From an uncultured Sphingomonadaceae bacterium (GTDB taxonomy: Bacteria; Pseudomonadota; Alphaproteobacteria; Sphingomonadales; Sphingomonadaceae), in the NCBI GenBank assembly GCA_947499975.1, contig CANMQE010000001.1, forward strand, positions 372,001 through 436,000: DNA of 64,000 nt. The letters are read 5' to 3'. Below the pieces are notes generated by a model. The model saw nothing but the letters and a program-made list of their open reading frames with translations. It ran no database searches and had not been told where the DNA came from. The translations under genes and the position numbers were made by a program. This document shows positions 7,787 through 15,141 of the stretch, in pieces. Position 1 is the stretch's first letter. Each line of letters starts with the position of its first letter.

Positions 7787-8497
7787 ATGAACCGTTATGC
7801 CATTCCCGCGATTGCCGCCGCCATTATTGCTAGCCCCGCCGCTGCCGAGGTGGATATTCAGGCCACCGGCCCCGTCGTCGCACTGTCTGTGACGGAATCA
7901 GTATCGCTGGATCCCGATATCGCCAATCTCAGTGCCGGGGTCACCACCGTCGCACCCACTGCGGTGGAAGCGATGCGCCAGAATGCCCAGCAGATGAGCC
8001 GTGTGATCGACCGGATAGAGGCGTTGGGCATCGACGAGGACGATATCCAGACCAGCGGCGTCAATCTGAATGCCGAATATGATTATGACCAGCAGAGCCG
8101 GGAGCAGGTGTTTCGCGGCTATCGGGTGATGAACCGCGTGAACGTGGTACTGCGCGATATCCAGCGCACGGGGCCGGTGCTGGATGCGCTGGTGGCCGCA
8201 GGAGCCACCGATCTTGGCGGTATCGGCTGGGATGTCGACGATCCCGCACCGGCGATCGAGCAGGCCCGCCAGGCTGCCTTTGCCACTGCCCGCCAGCGGG
8301 CGCAGAATTATGCACGCCTTTCCGGCTATGAGAACATCCGCCTGCTGGAAATCAGCGAGAATGTGACGTCCGGCAGGCCCATGCCGATGATGCGGGAGGT
8401 CGCGCGGGCTGTTTCTGCGGATGCGTCCACCCCGGTTCGCCCTGGCCAGGTGGAGACGGGCATCACCGTCAACTTCAGCTTCGAGATGACGCAGTAA
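7787..8497 (+). CDS. SIMPL domain (DUF541) periplasmic protein
   Basis: A 236-residue protein with a Sec signal peptide (about residues 1-20, cleaved after PAAA). The SIMPL/DUF541 domain follows: an N-terminal VTESVSLDPDIANLSAGV strand pair, LGIDEDDIQTSGVNLNAEYDYD in the middle, a FRGYRVMNRVNVVLRDI segment, and a helix rich in Ala/Arg (QARQAAFATARQRAQNYA). Members are periplasmic or outer-membrane-associated, often oligomeric, and some have been tied to oxidative stress or signalling, but no enzymatic activity is established. The ATG follows a good CAGGAG. An EcfG-type promoter upstream suggests general-stress induction. The downstream PepSY gene is 84 nt away and could be separate. Confidence 0.88.
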   Translation: MNRYAIPAIAAAIIASPAAAEVDIQATGPVVALSVTESVSLDPDIANLSAGVTTVAPTAVEAMRQNAQQMSRVIDRIEALGIDEDDIQTSGVNLNAEYDYDQQSREQVFRGYRVMNRVNVVLRDIQRTGPVLDALVAAGATDLGGIGWDVDDPAPAIEQARQAAFATARQRAQNYARLSGYENIRLLEISENVTSGRPMPMMREVARAVSADASTPVRPGQVETGITVNFSFEMTQ

Positions 8498-8581
8498 CCC
8501 GAACACAACAGGTGGCTGAACAGTTGGCCGCGCAGGTATTCACATCTTGTTCAATGCCCTGCGCTTAGGCACTGTTGCATC

Positions 8582-8890
8582 ATGAAGAACATTCCTGCTT
8601 TCCTTGCCGCTCTTGCGCTGGCCACCTCCCTGGGGGTCTTGCCAGCGCAGGCGCAGCAATCGCGCGGCGATCAGCAGAGTGCGCGGGCGGAGATGCAGGC
8701 GGGCCGTAACATGCCGATCCGCGAGATCGAGCGGCGCATCCTTCCGCGCATGGAGCGGGGCGATGAATATATCGGCTTCGAATATGACGCGACGGCCCAG
8801 GCCTATCGCCTGAAGTTCATCCGCAACGGCCGCATGATCTGGGTGGATGTGGACGCGCAGACCGCGCGCATCCTGCGCATCTCGCGCTAA
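8582..8890 (+). CDS. Small PepSY-like periplasmic protein
   Basis: A 102-residue protein with a signal peptide ending near ALA/QAQ (about residue 25). The mature part has the PepSY-like layout: a helix (MPIREIERRILPRMERGDEYIGFE) followed by beta strands AYRLKFIRNGRMIWVDVDAQTARILRI. Small PepSY proteins are periplasmic and are frequently encoded directly upstream of an OmpR-family regulator and its sensor kinase, as here, where they are thought to modulate kinase or envelope protease activity. It lies 95 nt from the response regulator and probably belongs to the same unit. Direct regulation of the kinase is inference. Confidence 0.75.
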   Translation: MKNIPAFLAALALATSLGVLPAQAQQSRGDQQSARAEMQAGRNMPIREIERRILPRMERGDEYIGFEYDATAQAYRLKFIRNGRMIWVDVDAQTARILRISR

Positions 8891-8985
8891 ACCTTCCTTT
8901 TGCCATTGGAAACTTCCCCATCGCTTGACGCGTTTAAGGCAAAAGCCCAATTGTCGGGCGCAATGTCAGGGGAGATTTGAGCGAA

Positions 8986-9663
8986 ATGCGTATCCTTATT
9001 GTCGAGGACGAACCAACGCTCGGCCAGCAGCTGAAAACCACGCTGGAACAGAATGGCTATGCGGTGGACCTTTCCACCGATGGCGAAGATGGACATTTTC
9101 TCGGTAGCACCGAGGATTACGACGCTGTTGTGCTGGACCTCGGCCTGCCGGAGATCGACGGGCTTACCGTGCTGGGCATGTGGCGCAAGGAAGGCCGCAA
9201 TTTCCCCGTACTGGTGCTGACCGCACGGGATTCGTGGTCGGACAAGGTCGCTGGGCTGGATGCCGGCGCCGACGATTACCTTGCAAAGCCTTTCCAGACC
9301 GAGGAACTGATCGCCCGCCTGCGCGCGCTGATCCGGCGTGCCTCTGGCAATGCCTCTTCCGAACTCACCGCAGGGCAGGTGCGCCTCGATACAAGATCGG
9401 GCCGCGTCACGCTGGATGGTGAACCGGTGAAGCTGACCGCGCAGGAATACAAGCTGCTGAGCTACCTGATGCATCACAAGGGCAAGGTGGTCAGCCGCAC
9501 GGAACTGATCGAACATATTTACGACCAGGATTTTGATCGCGATTCCAATACGATCGAGGTTTTCGTCACCCGCATCCGCAAGAAGCTTGGCGCAGACGTG
9601 ATTACGACTATCCGTGGCCTCGGTTACAGCCTCGACGACCCCGACGACCCCTCTCGCGAGTAA
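8986..9663 (+). CDS. OmpR/PhoP-family response regulator
   Basis: A 225-residue two-domain regulator. The receiver (about 1-115) starts MRILIVEDEPTLG with the acidic pair, has the phospho-acceptor in AVVLDLGLPEIDG, the switch Thr in VLVLTARDSW and the Lys in DDYLAKPFQ. The winged-helix domain (about 125-222) carries LTAQEYKLLSYLM and the recognition region SNTIEVFVTRIRKKLG. I start it at the ATG at 8986, 11 nt after AGGGGAG; an in-frame TTG at 8977 leaves only 2 nt and is less likely. The kinase gene follows almost immediately, and the PepSY gene precedes it. The closest family type is PhoP-like, but the signal is unknown. Confidence 0.92.
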   Translation: MRILIVEDEPTLGQQLKTTLEQNGYAVDLSTDGEDGHFLGSTEDYDAVVLDLGLPEIDGLTVLGMWRKEGRNFPVLVLTARDSWSDKVAGLDAGADDYLAKPFQTEELIARLRALIRRASGNASSELTAGQVRLDTRSGRVTLDGEPVKLTAQEYKLLSYLMHHKGKVVSRTELIEHIYDQDFDRDSNTIEVFVTRIRKKLGADVITTIRGLGYSLDDPDDPSRE

Positions 9664-9673
9664 TACTCCCGCA

Positions 9674-11083
9674 GTGGCAGGCGCGGTGACGCAATCGAAG
9701 GGAGGCAAGGCTGCCGTCCCCGTTGGGCCGCGCCATACGGGCAGCCTCTCGCGGCGCATGATGCTGATCGCGGCAGGCTGGATCATAGCCCTTCTGCTGC
9801 TGGGCGGACTTGCGCTGGACAGGGCGCTGACGAACCTGCTGACCCGCCAGTTCGACGAGCAGCTGGAAATATCGCTCAACGCGATGGTGGGTTCCAGCGA
9901 ACTCGACCCGTTCGGCGAGGTCTATTTCAACCGTATCCTGGGCGATCAGCGGTTTCTGGAACCGAACAGCGGCTATTACTGGCAGATTACGGGCGGTGAA
10001 TTCGTGCCCTATCTCTCCCGCTCCCTGTGGGACGAGCCTATTCCCATTCGCGAGGATGTGAATGCGGTGGAGCCGATCTTCTATGATGCGGTCACACTGC
10101 GCGGCGAGGAAATCCGCGTGGCCCAGCGCTCCACCATATTGCCGGGCAGCGATGTGCGATGGCAATTTGCGGTGGCCGGTTCGACGGGAGAACTGAACGC
10201 GCAGATCGCCGACATCCGCTCCATCGTCGCGTGGTCTTTTGCCGTGCTGGGCATCGGCCTGTTCCTGATGGCCATGGCGCAGACATGGTATGGCCTTGGC
10301 CCGCTGCGCCGCGTGCGCAAGGCCATCGCCAAGATCCGTTCTTCCGGCAACAACAGGGTAACAGAACCCCTGCCGCTGGAAGTGCAGCCGCTGGTGGACG
10401 AGCTGAACGCGCTGTTGGCGCATTCCGAACTTCAGGCAGAGGAAGCGCGCCGCCACGCGGGCAACCTTGCCCATGCGCTCAAGACCCCGCTAACCGTGGT
10501 TACCAACGCCGCCAGCGCCAAGGCTGTCGATCTGGACGAACTGGTGCTGCGCGAGGCGGCTGCAATGCGACGCCAGGTTGATCACCACCTTGCCCGCGCG
10601 CGCGCTGTTGGCCGCCGTGCGGTGGGGTTGAGCCGCGCGAATGTGATGGAAAGCGCCGTCGCCGTGGAGCGCGCCGTGAGCAGGCTCTATCCCGATGTGC
10701 GTTTCGATATCGCGGGCAATTCGGCAGCCGATGTCGCGGTGGAGCGGCAGGATCTGGACGAACTGCTCGGTAATCTGATCGAGAATGCCGCCAAATACGG
10801 GGGCGGAAGCGTCTTCCTCACCGTGGATGCCGAGCCGGGGGCAGAGCTTTGCGCCGTGATGGTGGAGGACGACGGCATTGGCATTCCCGAGGCCAAGCGT
10901 GTCGAGATCTTCGGTCGCGGTGCGCGCCTCGATACCGAGAAGCCGGGTACGGGACTGGGCCTGGCCATCGTGCGGGACGTGGCGCAGATTTACGGCGGCA
11001 GTGTCGAGCTGAGCGAGAGCGAGGATCTTGGCGGCTTGCTGATAATGCTCAGACTGCCACGGGCCGACGGTGGGGCAGAGTAG
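9674..11083 (+). CDS. Membrane sensor histidine kinase paired with the PhoP-like regulator
   Basis: A sensor kinase of about 469 residues from the GTG at 9674; GTG 9614 (overlapping the regulator) and the ATG pair at 9758 are alternatives, and no good Shine-Dalgarno separates them. The order is a short cytoplasmic N-terminus, TM1 (IAAGWIIALLLLGGLAL), a ~160-residue periplasmic domain, TM2 (SFAVLGIGLFLMAMAQT), HAMP, and a phospho-acceptor helix reading GNLAHALKTPLTV, which is the PhoQ-like H-box form. The ATPase domain follows with N-box NLIENAAKYG, G1 EDDGIGIPE and G2 GTGLGLAIV. It phosphorylates and probably dephosphorylates the neighbouring regulator. Confidence 0.9.
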   Translation: MAGAVTQSKGGKAAVPVGPRHTGSLSRRMMLIAAGWIIALLLLGGLALDRALTNLLTRQFDEQLEISLNAMVGSSELDPFGEVYFNRILGDQRFLEPNSGYYWQITGGEFVPYLSRSLWDEPIPIREDVNAVEPIFYDAVTLRGEEIRVAQRSTILPGSDVRWQFAVAGSTGELNAQIADIRSIVAWSFAVLGIGLFLMAMAQTWYGLGPLRRVRKAIAKIRSSGNNRVTEPLPLEVQPLVDELNALLAHSELQAEEARRHAGNLAHALKTPLTVVTNAASAKAVDLDELVLREAAAMRRQVDHHLARARAVGRRAVGLSRANVMESAVAVERAVSRLYPDVRFDIAGNSAADVAVERQDLDELLGNLIENAAKYGGGSVFLTVDAEPGAELCAVMVEDDGIGIPEAKRVEIFGRGARLDTEKPGTGLGLAIVRDVAQIYGGSVELSESEDLGGLLIMLRLPRADGGAE

Positions 11084-11101
11084 CCCTCAGACGCTGGCCC
11101 C

Positions 11102-11476
11102 TCAAACGCTGGCTCTGGCGTCTTCGTCCAGCAAACCGAGCGCCGTTTCGATCACCTTGTGGGAATCGGCAGGCTTGGAAAGATGTTTTGCGTCGAGATT
11201 GCGCACGGTTTCATCGGCGCGGTTCAGATTGCCCGAATGTAGCAGATAGGGGATGCCACGACGGTCCAGTTCCTTGGCCACCGGCACGCAATCCTCCTTG
11301 CCCTTCAGCGACACGTCGAGAACGGCGACATCGATGTCGTCATTCTCCAGCACAGCCAGCGCGCTCTTCACATCGGTGGCGCAGCACGGTGTGCAGTCAT
11401 GATCTTCGGCGGCGAATTCCAGATCCATCAGGATCAGGGGTTCGTCGTCAAGAAGAAGAATCGAGCATGCGGGCAT
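11102..11476 (-). CDS. Single-domain response regulator, LovR-like
   Basis: A 124-residue stand-alone receiver with no output domain. The acidic pocket is LLLDDEP, the phospho-acceptor is D54 in AVLDVSLKG, and K101-P102 (HLSKPAD) completes the active site. The stretch before it, YLLHSGN, has Ser where canonical receivers carry Thr. ATG 11476 is used; a TTG one codon upstream is possible. It starts 10 nt after the LOV kinase stop, so it is cotranscribed with it. Single-domain receivers next to LOV kinases (LovR in Caulobacter, EL_LovR in Erythrobacter litoralis) act as phosphate sinks opposing the general stress response, and the same role is inferred here. Confidence 0.85.
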   Translation of the reverse strand: MPACSILLLDDEPLILMDLEFAAEDHDCTPCCATDVKSALAVLENDDIDVAVLDVSLKGKEDCVPVAKELDRRGIPYLLHSGNLNRADETVRNLDAKHLSKPADSHKVIETALGLLDEDARASV

Positions 11477-11486
11477 CAATCAGACC

Positions 11487-12590
11487 TTATGTAGCGGGAA
11501 AGCGGACCGTGATTTCGAGACCGCCGGGTTTCCAGTCGCGCTCGATCTCTCCGCCTGAATGTCTCAGGATACGATCGACGATAGCATTGCCGGACCCAGA
11601 ATTCGCATCAGGAGATTCGACCTGGGGTCCGCCGGATTCTTTCCAAGTCACCACCAGTTCGTCCTTGTTCGGGCCCTCGGCGCTCCATCCCACGACGACC
11701 TTGCCGTCCTGTGAAGACCAAGCCCCGTGCTTCTCGGCATTGGCTGCCAGTTCGTGCAGGGTAAGGCCCACGCCGGAAACGGTGTTGAACGGAACCTTCT
11801 GGCCATTGCCGTTCAATTCCAGCCGTCCCGTCCCAAGATCGTATGGCTCCAGAATAGCGCGAATAGCCTCGCCGATCTGGATGTCGCCAGACATGGCATC
11901 ATCCAGGGTGGTTTCATAAGCGCGGCCGAGGGCTTGCACGCGATTGTTGATCTCGCGCGCTTCCTTTTCCACGCCGCGCATGCGGCCGGTGATGTTCACG
12001 ATGCCGGAAATCACGGCAAACATGTTCTTCATCCGGTGCGAAAGCTCACGCGCCATTTCCTTGGCGTAAAGCTCTTCGGCGCGGGCGGCGCGCACGTCGG
12101 ACACGTCCCACTGGCTGCCGAAGTAATAAATGAGATCGCCATCGTCGCTGTAGATCGGGCCGATGTGAAGGGCGTTCCAGAACGTCTCTCCGTTCTTGCG
12201 ATAGTTCAGCAGCTCGACGACGGTGACGCTTTCGTCTTCAAGAGCCGTGCGGATCTTTGCAACTTCCCTCGCATCGGTATCCGGCCCCTGGAGAAACCGG
12301 CAGTTGCGTCCGACGATTTCTTCCTGTGAGTATCCGGTCAACTCGCGAAAAGCGCGGTTGGCAAAGACGATCGGCATGTCGGGCGCGTGTGGATCGGAGA
12401 GACAGATCGCCATGCGCGTTTGCGCCATGGCCTGCTCGAACAATACACCCGATGCACCCACGAACTGGTTTTCAGGATGCGCATCGCGAAATTCCTGCGG
12501 ACTTTGATCAAAGTCCGGTCCGCCGGCGTGATACGCCTGGCCCGACCCCTCGGGGTGCTTTTCCTTCGAAAATTTCGTCGGTTTATCCAT
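11487..12590 (-). CDS. LOV-domain HWE-family histidine kinase (blue-light sensor)
   Basis: A 367-residue soluble kinase. An N-terminal LOV/PAS domain spans about 50-165 with the flavin-binding motif GRNCRFLQG; Cys97 is the adduct-forming residue. Asn129 and Asn139 (NYRKNGETFWN) and Gln160 (FGSQWDV) match the other FMN contacts. The kinase part starts at ELSHRMKN (His185) and is HWE type: N-box LHELAANAEKHGAW, then the TWKESG (WxE) motif, and a glycine-rich end SGSGNAIVDRIL. Blue light should form the Cys-FMN adduct and alter autophosphorylation, as shown for EL346/EL368 of Erythrobacter. It is cotranscribed with a LovR-like receiver. An EcfG-type promoter ends only ~13 nt before the ATG, implying a very short leader. 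Confidence 0.93.
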   Translation of the reverse strand: MDKPTKFSKEKHPEGSGQAYHAGGPDFDQSPQEFRDAHPENQFVGASGVLFEQAMAQTRMAICLSDPHAPDMPIVFANRAFRELTGYSQEEIVGRNCRFLQGPDTDAREVAKIRTALEDESVTVVELLNYRKNGETFWNALHIGPIYSDDGDLIYYFGSQWDVSDVRAARAEELYAKEMARELSHRMKNMFAVISGIVNITGRMRGVEKEAREINNRVQALGRAYETTLDDAMSGDIQIGEAIRAILEPYDLGTGRLELNGNGQKVPFNTVSGVGLTLHELAANAEKHGAWSSQDGKVVVGWSAEGPNKDELVVTWKESGGPQVESPDANSGSGNAIVDRILRHSGGEIERDWKPGGLEITVRFPAT

Positions 12591-12602
12591 GATAGAAATG
12601 CC

Positions 12603-12628
12603 AACGAATGTAATGACACGCCAGTTCC
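12603..12628 (-). promoter_or_regulatory. Candidate EcfG-type general stress promoter of the LOV kinase operon
   Basis: Read on the minus strand, GGAAC (12628-12624), a 17-nt spacer and CGTT (12606-12603) match the EcfG consensus exactly. The expected start of transcription is within ~10 nt of the kinase ATG at 12590, so the message would be leaderless or nearly so. This places the light sensor under general-stress control, as for lovK-lovR in Caulobacter. Confidence 0.65.
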
Positions 12629-12682
12629 AAGCGGCACTCCCTGCTTCAAAACATTTCTTGAAGGACCGCTGGGCGAGGCAGA

Positions 12683-13015
12683 TCAGTCGCCACGCGCGAT
12701 GCGGTGGTGGCGAATAACCTCGTCGATCACGAAACGGATGAATTTCTCGCTGAACTCGGGATCAAGATCTGCCTCTTCCGCCAGATTGCGCAATCTCTCG
12801 ATCTGCCTGGCTTCACGATCGGGATCGGCGGGAGGGAGCTTCGTCCTTGCCTTGTACTCGCCCACCGCCTGCGTGATGCGAAAGCGTTCGGCCAGCATGT
12901 GAATCAGCGCGGCATCGATATTGTCGATGCTCTTGCGGAAACTGGCGAGTGCGGGATCGGTATTCTCTTGTGCCATGGGATCAATCGGCTGCGGCTGGGG
13001 GCTCGGGCTGGACAT
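12683..13015 (-). CDS. AroQ-class chorismate mutase
   Basis: A 110-residue all-helical protein. After a Pro/Gln-rich start, the catalytic helix 1 reads SFRKSIDNIDAALIHMLAERF, followed by the loop VGEYKARTKLPPADPDREARQIERL and a last helix with EKFIRFVIDEVIRHHR. These carry the Arg and Lys residues of the AroQ fold that bind chorismate. It converts chorismate to prephenate in Phe/Tyr synthesis; there is no fused prephenate dehydratase or dehydrogenase. I use the ATG at 13015 (GAGAG upstream); the ATG at 12976 is an alternative. It diverges from the polyprenyl synthase gene with 64 nt between starts. Confidence 0.85.
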   Translation of the reverse strand: MSSPSPQPQPIDPMAQENTDPALASFRKSIDNIDAALIHMLAERFRITQAVGEYKARTKLPPADPDREARQIERLRNLAEEADLDPEFSEKFIRFVIDEVIRHHRIARGD

Positions 13016-13079
13016 GCCGCTCTCTTGCGGGAGAAATGGGCGCTTGCCAACACCTCTGTGCATCCCCATTGAGAGCGCC

Positions 13080-14102
13080 ATGAGCGACAATGTCGTCCCT
13101 ATCAAACGCGGCCCGGATGCGTCACCTCCCACGTTGACGCCTATCCTGTCGCTGACTGCTACTCCGATGAATGCGGTCAATTCCATCATTCTGGACCGGA
13201 TGCAGAGCGAAATTCCGCTGATTCCCGCGCTGGCCGGCCACCTGATTGCGGGCGGGGGAAAGCGGATGCGCCCCATGCTGACGCTGGCAGGGGCCGAAGT
13301 GGTGGGATACCAGGGTACGCGCCATCATAAGCTGGCCGCTGCCGTGGAGTTCATCCACACCGCCACGCTGCTGCACGATGACGTGGTGGACGGCAGCGAG
13401 ATGCGGCGCGGCAAATCCGCGGCAAACATCGTCTATGGCAACCCGGCCACCGTGCTGGTGGGCGATTTCCTGTTCAGCCGCGCTTTCGAACTGATGGTGG
13501 AAGACGGCAGCCTGAAGGTGCTGAAGATCCTCTCCGGCGCCAGCGCCATCATCGCGCAGGGCGAGGTTGACCAGCTGACAGCGCAGCGCAAGATCGAGAC
13601 GAGCGAGGAGCGCTACCTCACCATTATCGGCGCGAAAACCGCAGCCCTTTTCGCCGCCGCCAGCCGCATTTCTGCCGTGGTTGCGGAAAAGAGCGAAGAG
13701 GAGGAGCTGGCGCTCGATTCCTATGGGCGGAACCTCGGCATCGCCTTCCAGCTGGTGGACGATGCGATCGATTACGATTCAGAAGCGTCCGAGATGGGCA
13801 AGGATCGCGGCGACGATTTCCGCGAGGGCAAGATGACGCTGCCCGTTATCCTGGCCTATGCCCGCGGCAACGAGGAAGAACGCCGCTTCTGGCAGGATGC
13901 CATCGCCGGTTTCAGTACCGAGGATGAAGATCTGGCCCATGCCATCGCCCTTATCCGGCGGCATGATTGCGTATCGGCTACGCGGGAGCGGGCGCGCCAT
14001 TATGCGCAGCGGGCCTGCGATGCACTGTCGATCTTTCCCGACTCCGCCGCGCGCAGAGCGATGGTGGAAGCCGCACAATTCGCCGTCGCGCGCGGATACT
14101 AG
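13080..14102 (+). CDS. ispB: Long-chain polyprenyl diphosphate synthase (quinone side chain)
   Basis: A 340-residue trans-prenyltransferase. The first aspartate-rich motif is LLHDDVVDGSEMRRG (about 96-110) and the second is FQLVDDAIDYD (about 222-232); GGGKRMRPML holds the substrate-binding Lys/Arg. Small residues five and four positions before the first motif (Ala, Thr) are typical of enzymes that make long chains. In sphingomonads the product is normally decaprenyl diphosphate for ubiquinone-10, though chain length cannot be fixed from sequence. The ATG at 13080 has GAGAG upstream and matches the family length (~320-340). A bidirectional terminator hairpin follows directly. Confidence 0.9.
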   Translation: MSDNVVPIKRGPDASPPTLTPILSLTATPMNAVNSIILDRMQSEIPLIPALAGHLIAGGGKRMRPMLTLAGAEVVGYQGTRHHKLAAAVEFIHTATLLHDDVVDGSEMRRGKSAANIVYGNPATVLVGDFLFSRAFELMVEDGSLKVLKILSGASAIIAQGEVDQLTAQRKIETSEERYLTIIGAKTAALFAAASRISAVVAEKSEEEELALDSYGRNLGIAFQLVDDAIDYDSEASEMGKDRGDDFREGKMTLPVILAYARGNEEERRFWQDAIAGFSTEDEDLAHAIALIRRHDCVSATRERARHYAQRACDALSIFPDSAARRAMVEAAQFAVARGY

Positions 14103-14111
14103 GCGCGAAAA

Positions 14112-14141
14112 AGCCCCGACTTTTCGAAAAGAGCCGGGGCT
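14112..14141. terminator. Bidirectional intrinsic terminator
   Basis: AGCCCCG (14112-14118) pairs with CGGGGCT (14135-14141) around a loop containing the self-complementary CTTTTCGAAAAG. An A-rich run precedes it and the two flanking genes converge, so it can serve both the polyprenyl synthase and the lipoprotein gene. Confidence 0.7.
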
Positions 14142-14167
14142 GATTCTGTCAGCTCTGGTGAAGCCGC

Positions 14168-14983
14168 TTACTGGCGCTGCGCCGTGTAACGCACCACCGC
14201 GCCATCGCGCTCGTCTCTGTTCACTGCGGAAAGCGTGTCGCCATCAACCGATACATCGGTTGTGGAGAGCACCTCGCCATCGCGCGAATATGTTTCCCGG
14301 TAGGCATTCTCGCCCGTCTGTTCGACCGAGACCATCACGTTGGAATTGTTGCCTTCAATCGCCACCGGATCGCCGCCCAGCGTGGCGGTGAAGCTGCTGC
14401 CGTTGCCCGTGCTGGTGAATTGATTCCCCTCCACGCTGTAGGAGAAGCGCAGCCCGGCGTCGCTGATCTCGCCGATATCGGCAAAGGTCCACTTGCCGGA
14501 CATGGCGTGAGAGCCTTCAGGACCATCCGCCGTGCGGGTAAAGCTTTCGGAGCCGGTAACGTCCTCATCACCCGATAGCTCGGTAAAATTGTTCGTCAGC
14601 GTCTGCCCGTCCTCGCTCAGCGTCCAGTTCGATGTGCCCAGTTCCTCGCCATCGAAGCGGAAACTGGCGCGCACGGTGCGGTCGTCTACCTCTTCCACCA
14701 TGATGGAATCGACGCCGGGCCGGTCCACGGTCTGCCATTCGCCATTTGCAGTCACCTCGTAGGGCGGGGTGCAACTGTTGCAGGCGAAGGTCCCGTCAGC
14801 CAGCGTGTAATCGCGATTGTCGTTCTCGAACTCGGCCGAATCGACGTCGGCCAGCCATTCGCCAGTGATCGTCCCATCGGATGCCGCATCTTCGGTGATG
14901 ACTTCGGCTTCGTCATTGTCACCGCACGCGACTAGGCCCGTTGTCATTGTAATTGCGGCAAAAGCCGTCATCATCTTTCTCAT
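14168..14983 (-). CDS. Putative lipoprotein of unknown function
   Basis: A 271-residue protein with a lipoprotein signal peptide; the lipobox is GLVAC with Cys20, followed by Gly-Asp-Asn-Asp, a sequence often seen on outer-membrane lipoproteins. The mature part is rich in Thr, Ser, Asp and Glu with alternating beta-strand patterns (GTSNWTLSEDGQTLTNNFTE, ATLGGDPVAIEGNN), suggesting a lipocalin-like or other beta-barrel fold. A CNSC pair near residue 68 could form a disulfide. I recognise no functional family. AGGGGA precedes the ATG. A perfect 8-bp inverted repeat lies 34-59 nt upstream of the start. Confidence 0.75.
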   Translation of the reverse strand: MRKMMTAFAAITMTTGLVACGDNDEAEVITEDAASDGTITGEWLADVDSAEFENDNRDYTLADGTFACNSCTPPYEVTANGEWQTVDRPGVDSIMVEEVDDRTVRASFRFDGEELGTSNWTLSEDGQTLTNNFTELSGDEDVTGSESFTRTADGPEGSHAMSGKWTFADIGEISDAGLRFSYSVEGNQFTSTGNGSSFTATLGGDPVAIEGNNSNVMVSVEQTGENAYRETYSRDGEVLSTTDVSVDGDTLSAVNRDERDGAVVRYTAQRQ

Positions 14984-15016
14984 GAATTGTCCCCTTTTAT
15001 TGCAAAAGCACTTTGG

Positions 15017-15042
15017 CTGTATTCTTCTGGTCTTGAATACAG
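15017..15042. promoter_or_regulatory. Perfect 8-bp inverted repeat upstream of the lipoprotein gene
   Basis: CTGTATTC (15017-15024) and GAATACAG (15035-15042) are separated by 10 nt and lie 34-59 nt upstream of the lipoprotein ATG (14983, minus strand). It may be an operator in the promoter or a 5' UTR stem-loop. The other gene in this gap, hrpB, starts about 100 nt away. Confidence 0.4.
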
Positions 15043-15141
15043 ATCAGATCGTCTTGCGTCCCTGGCGAAGCAATTAGCATCTATTTCGCTTTCGAGCCAA
15101 TCCGGTGAGGCGGCGCATTCGGGGCTGCATAGGCTGCCCGC

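Noticed and set aside
8977-8985. TTG 8977 as start of the PhoP-like regulator
   Set aside because: It lies 2 nt after AGGGGAG, too close; ATG 8986 has workable spacing and starts the canonical MRILIVEDEP.
15017-15042. CTGTATTC...GAATACAG read as an E. coli-type LexA box
   Set aside because: CTGT and ACAG are 18 nt apart instead of 8, and alphaproteobacterial LexA uses GTTC-N7-GTTC, as found at 36067-36150.
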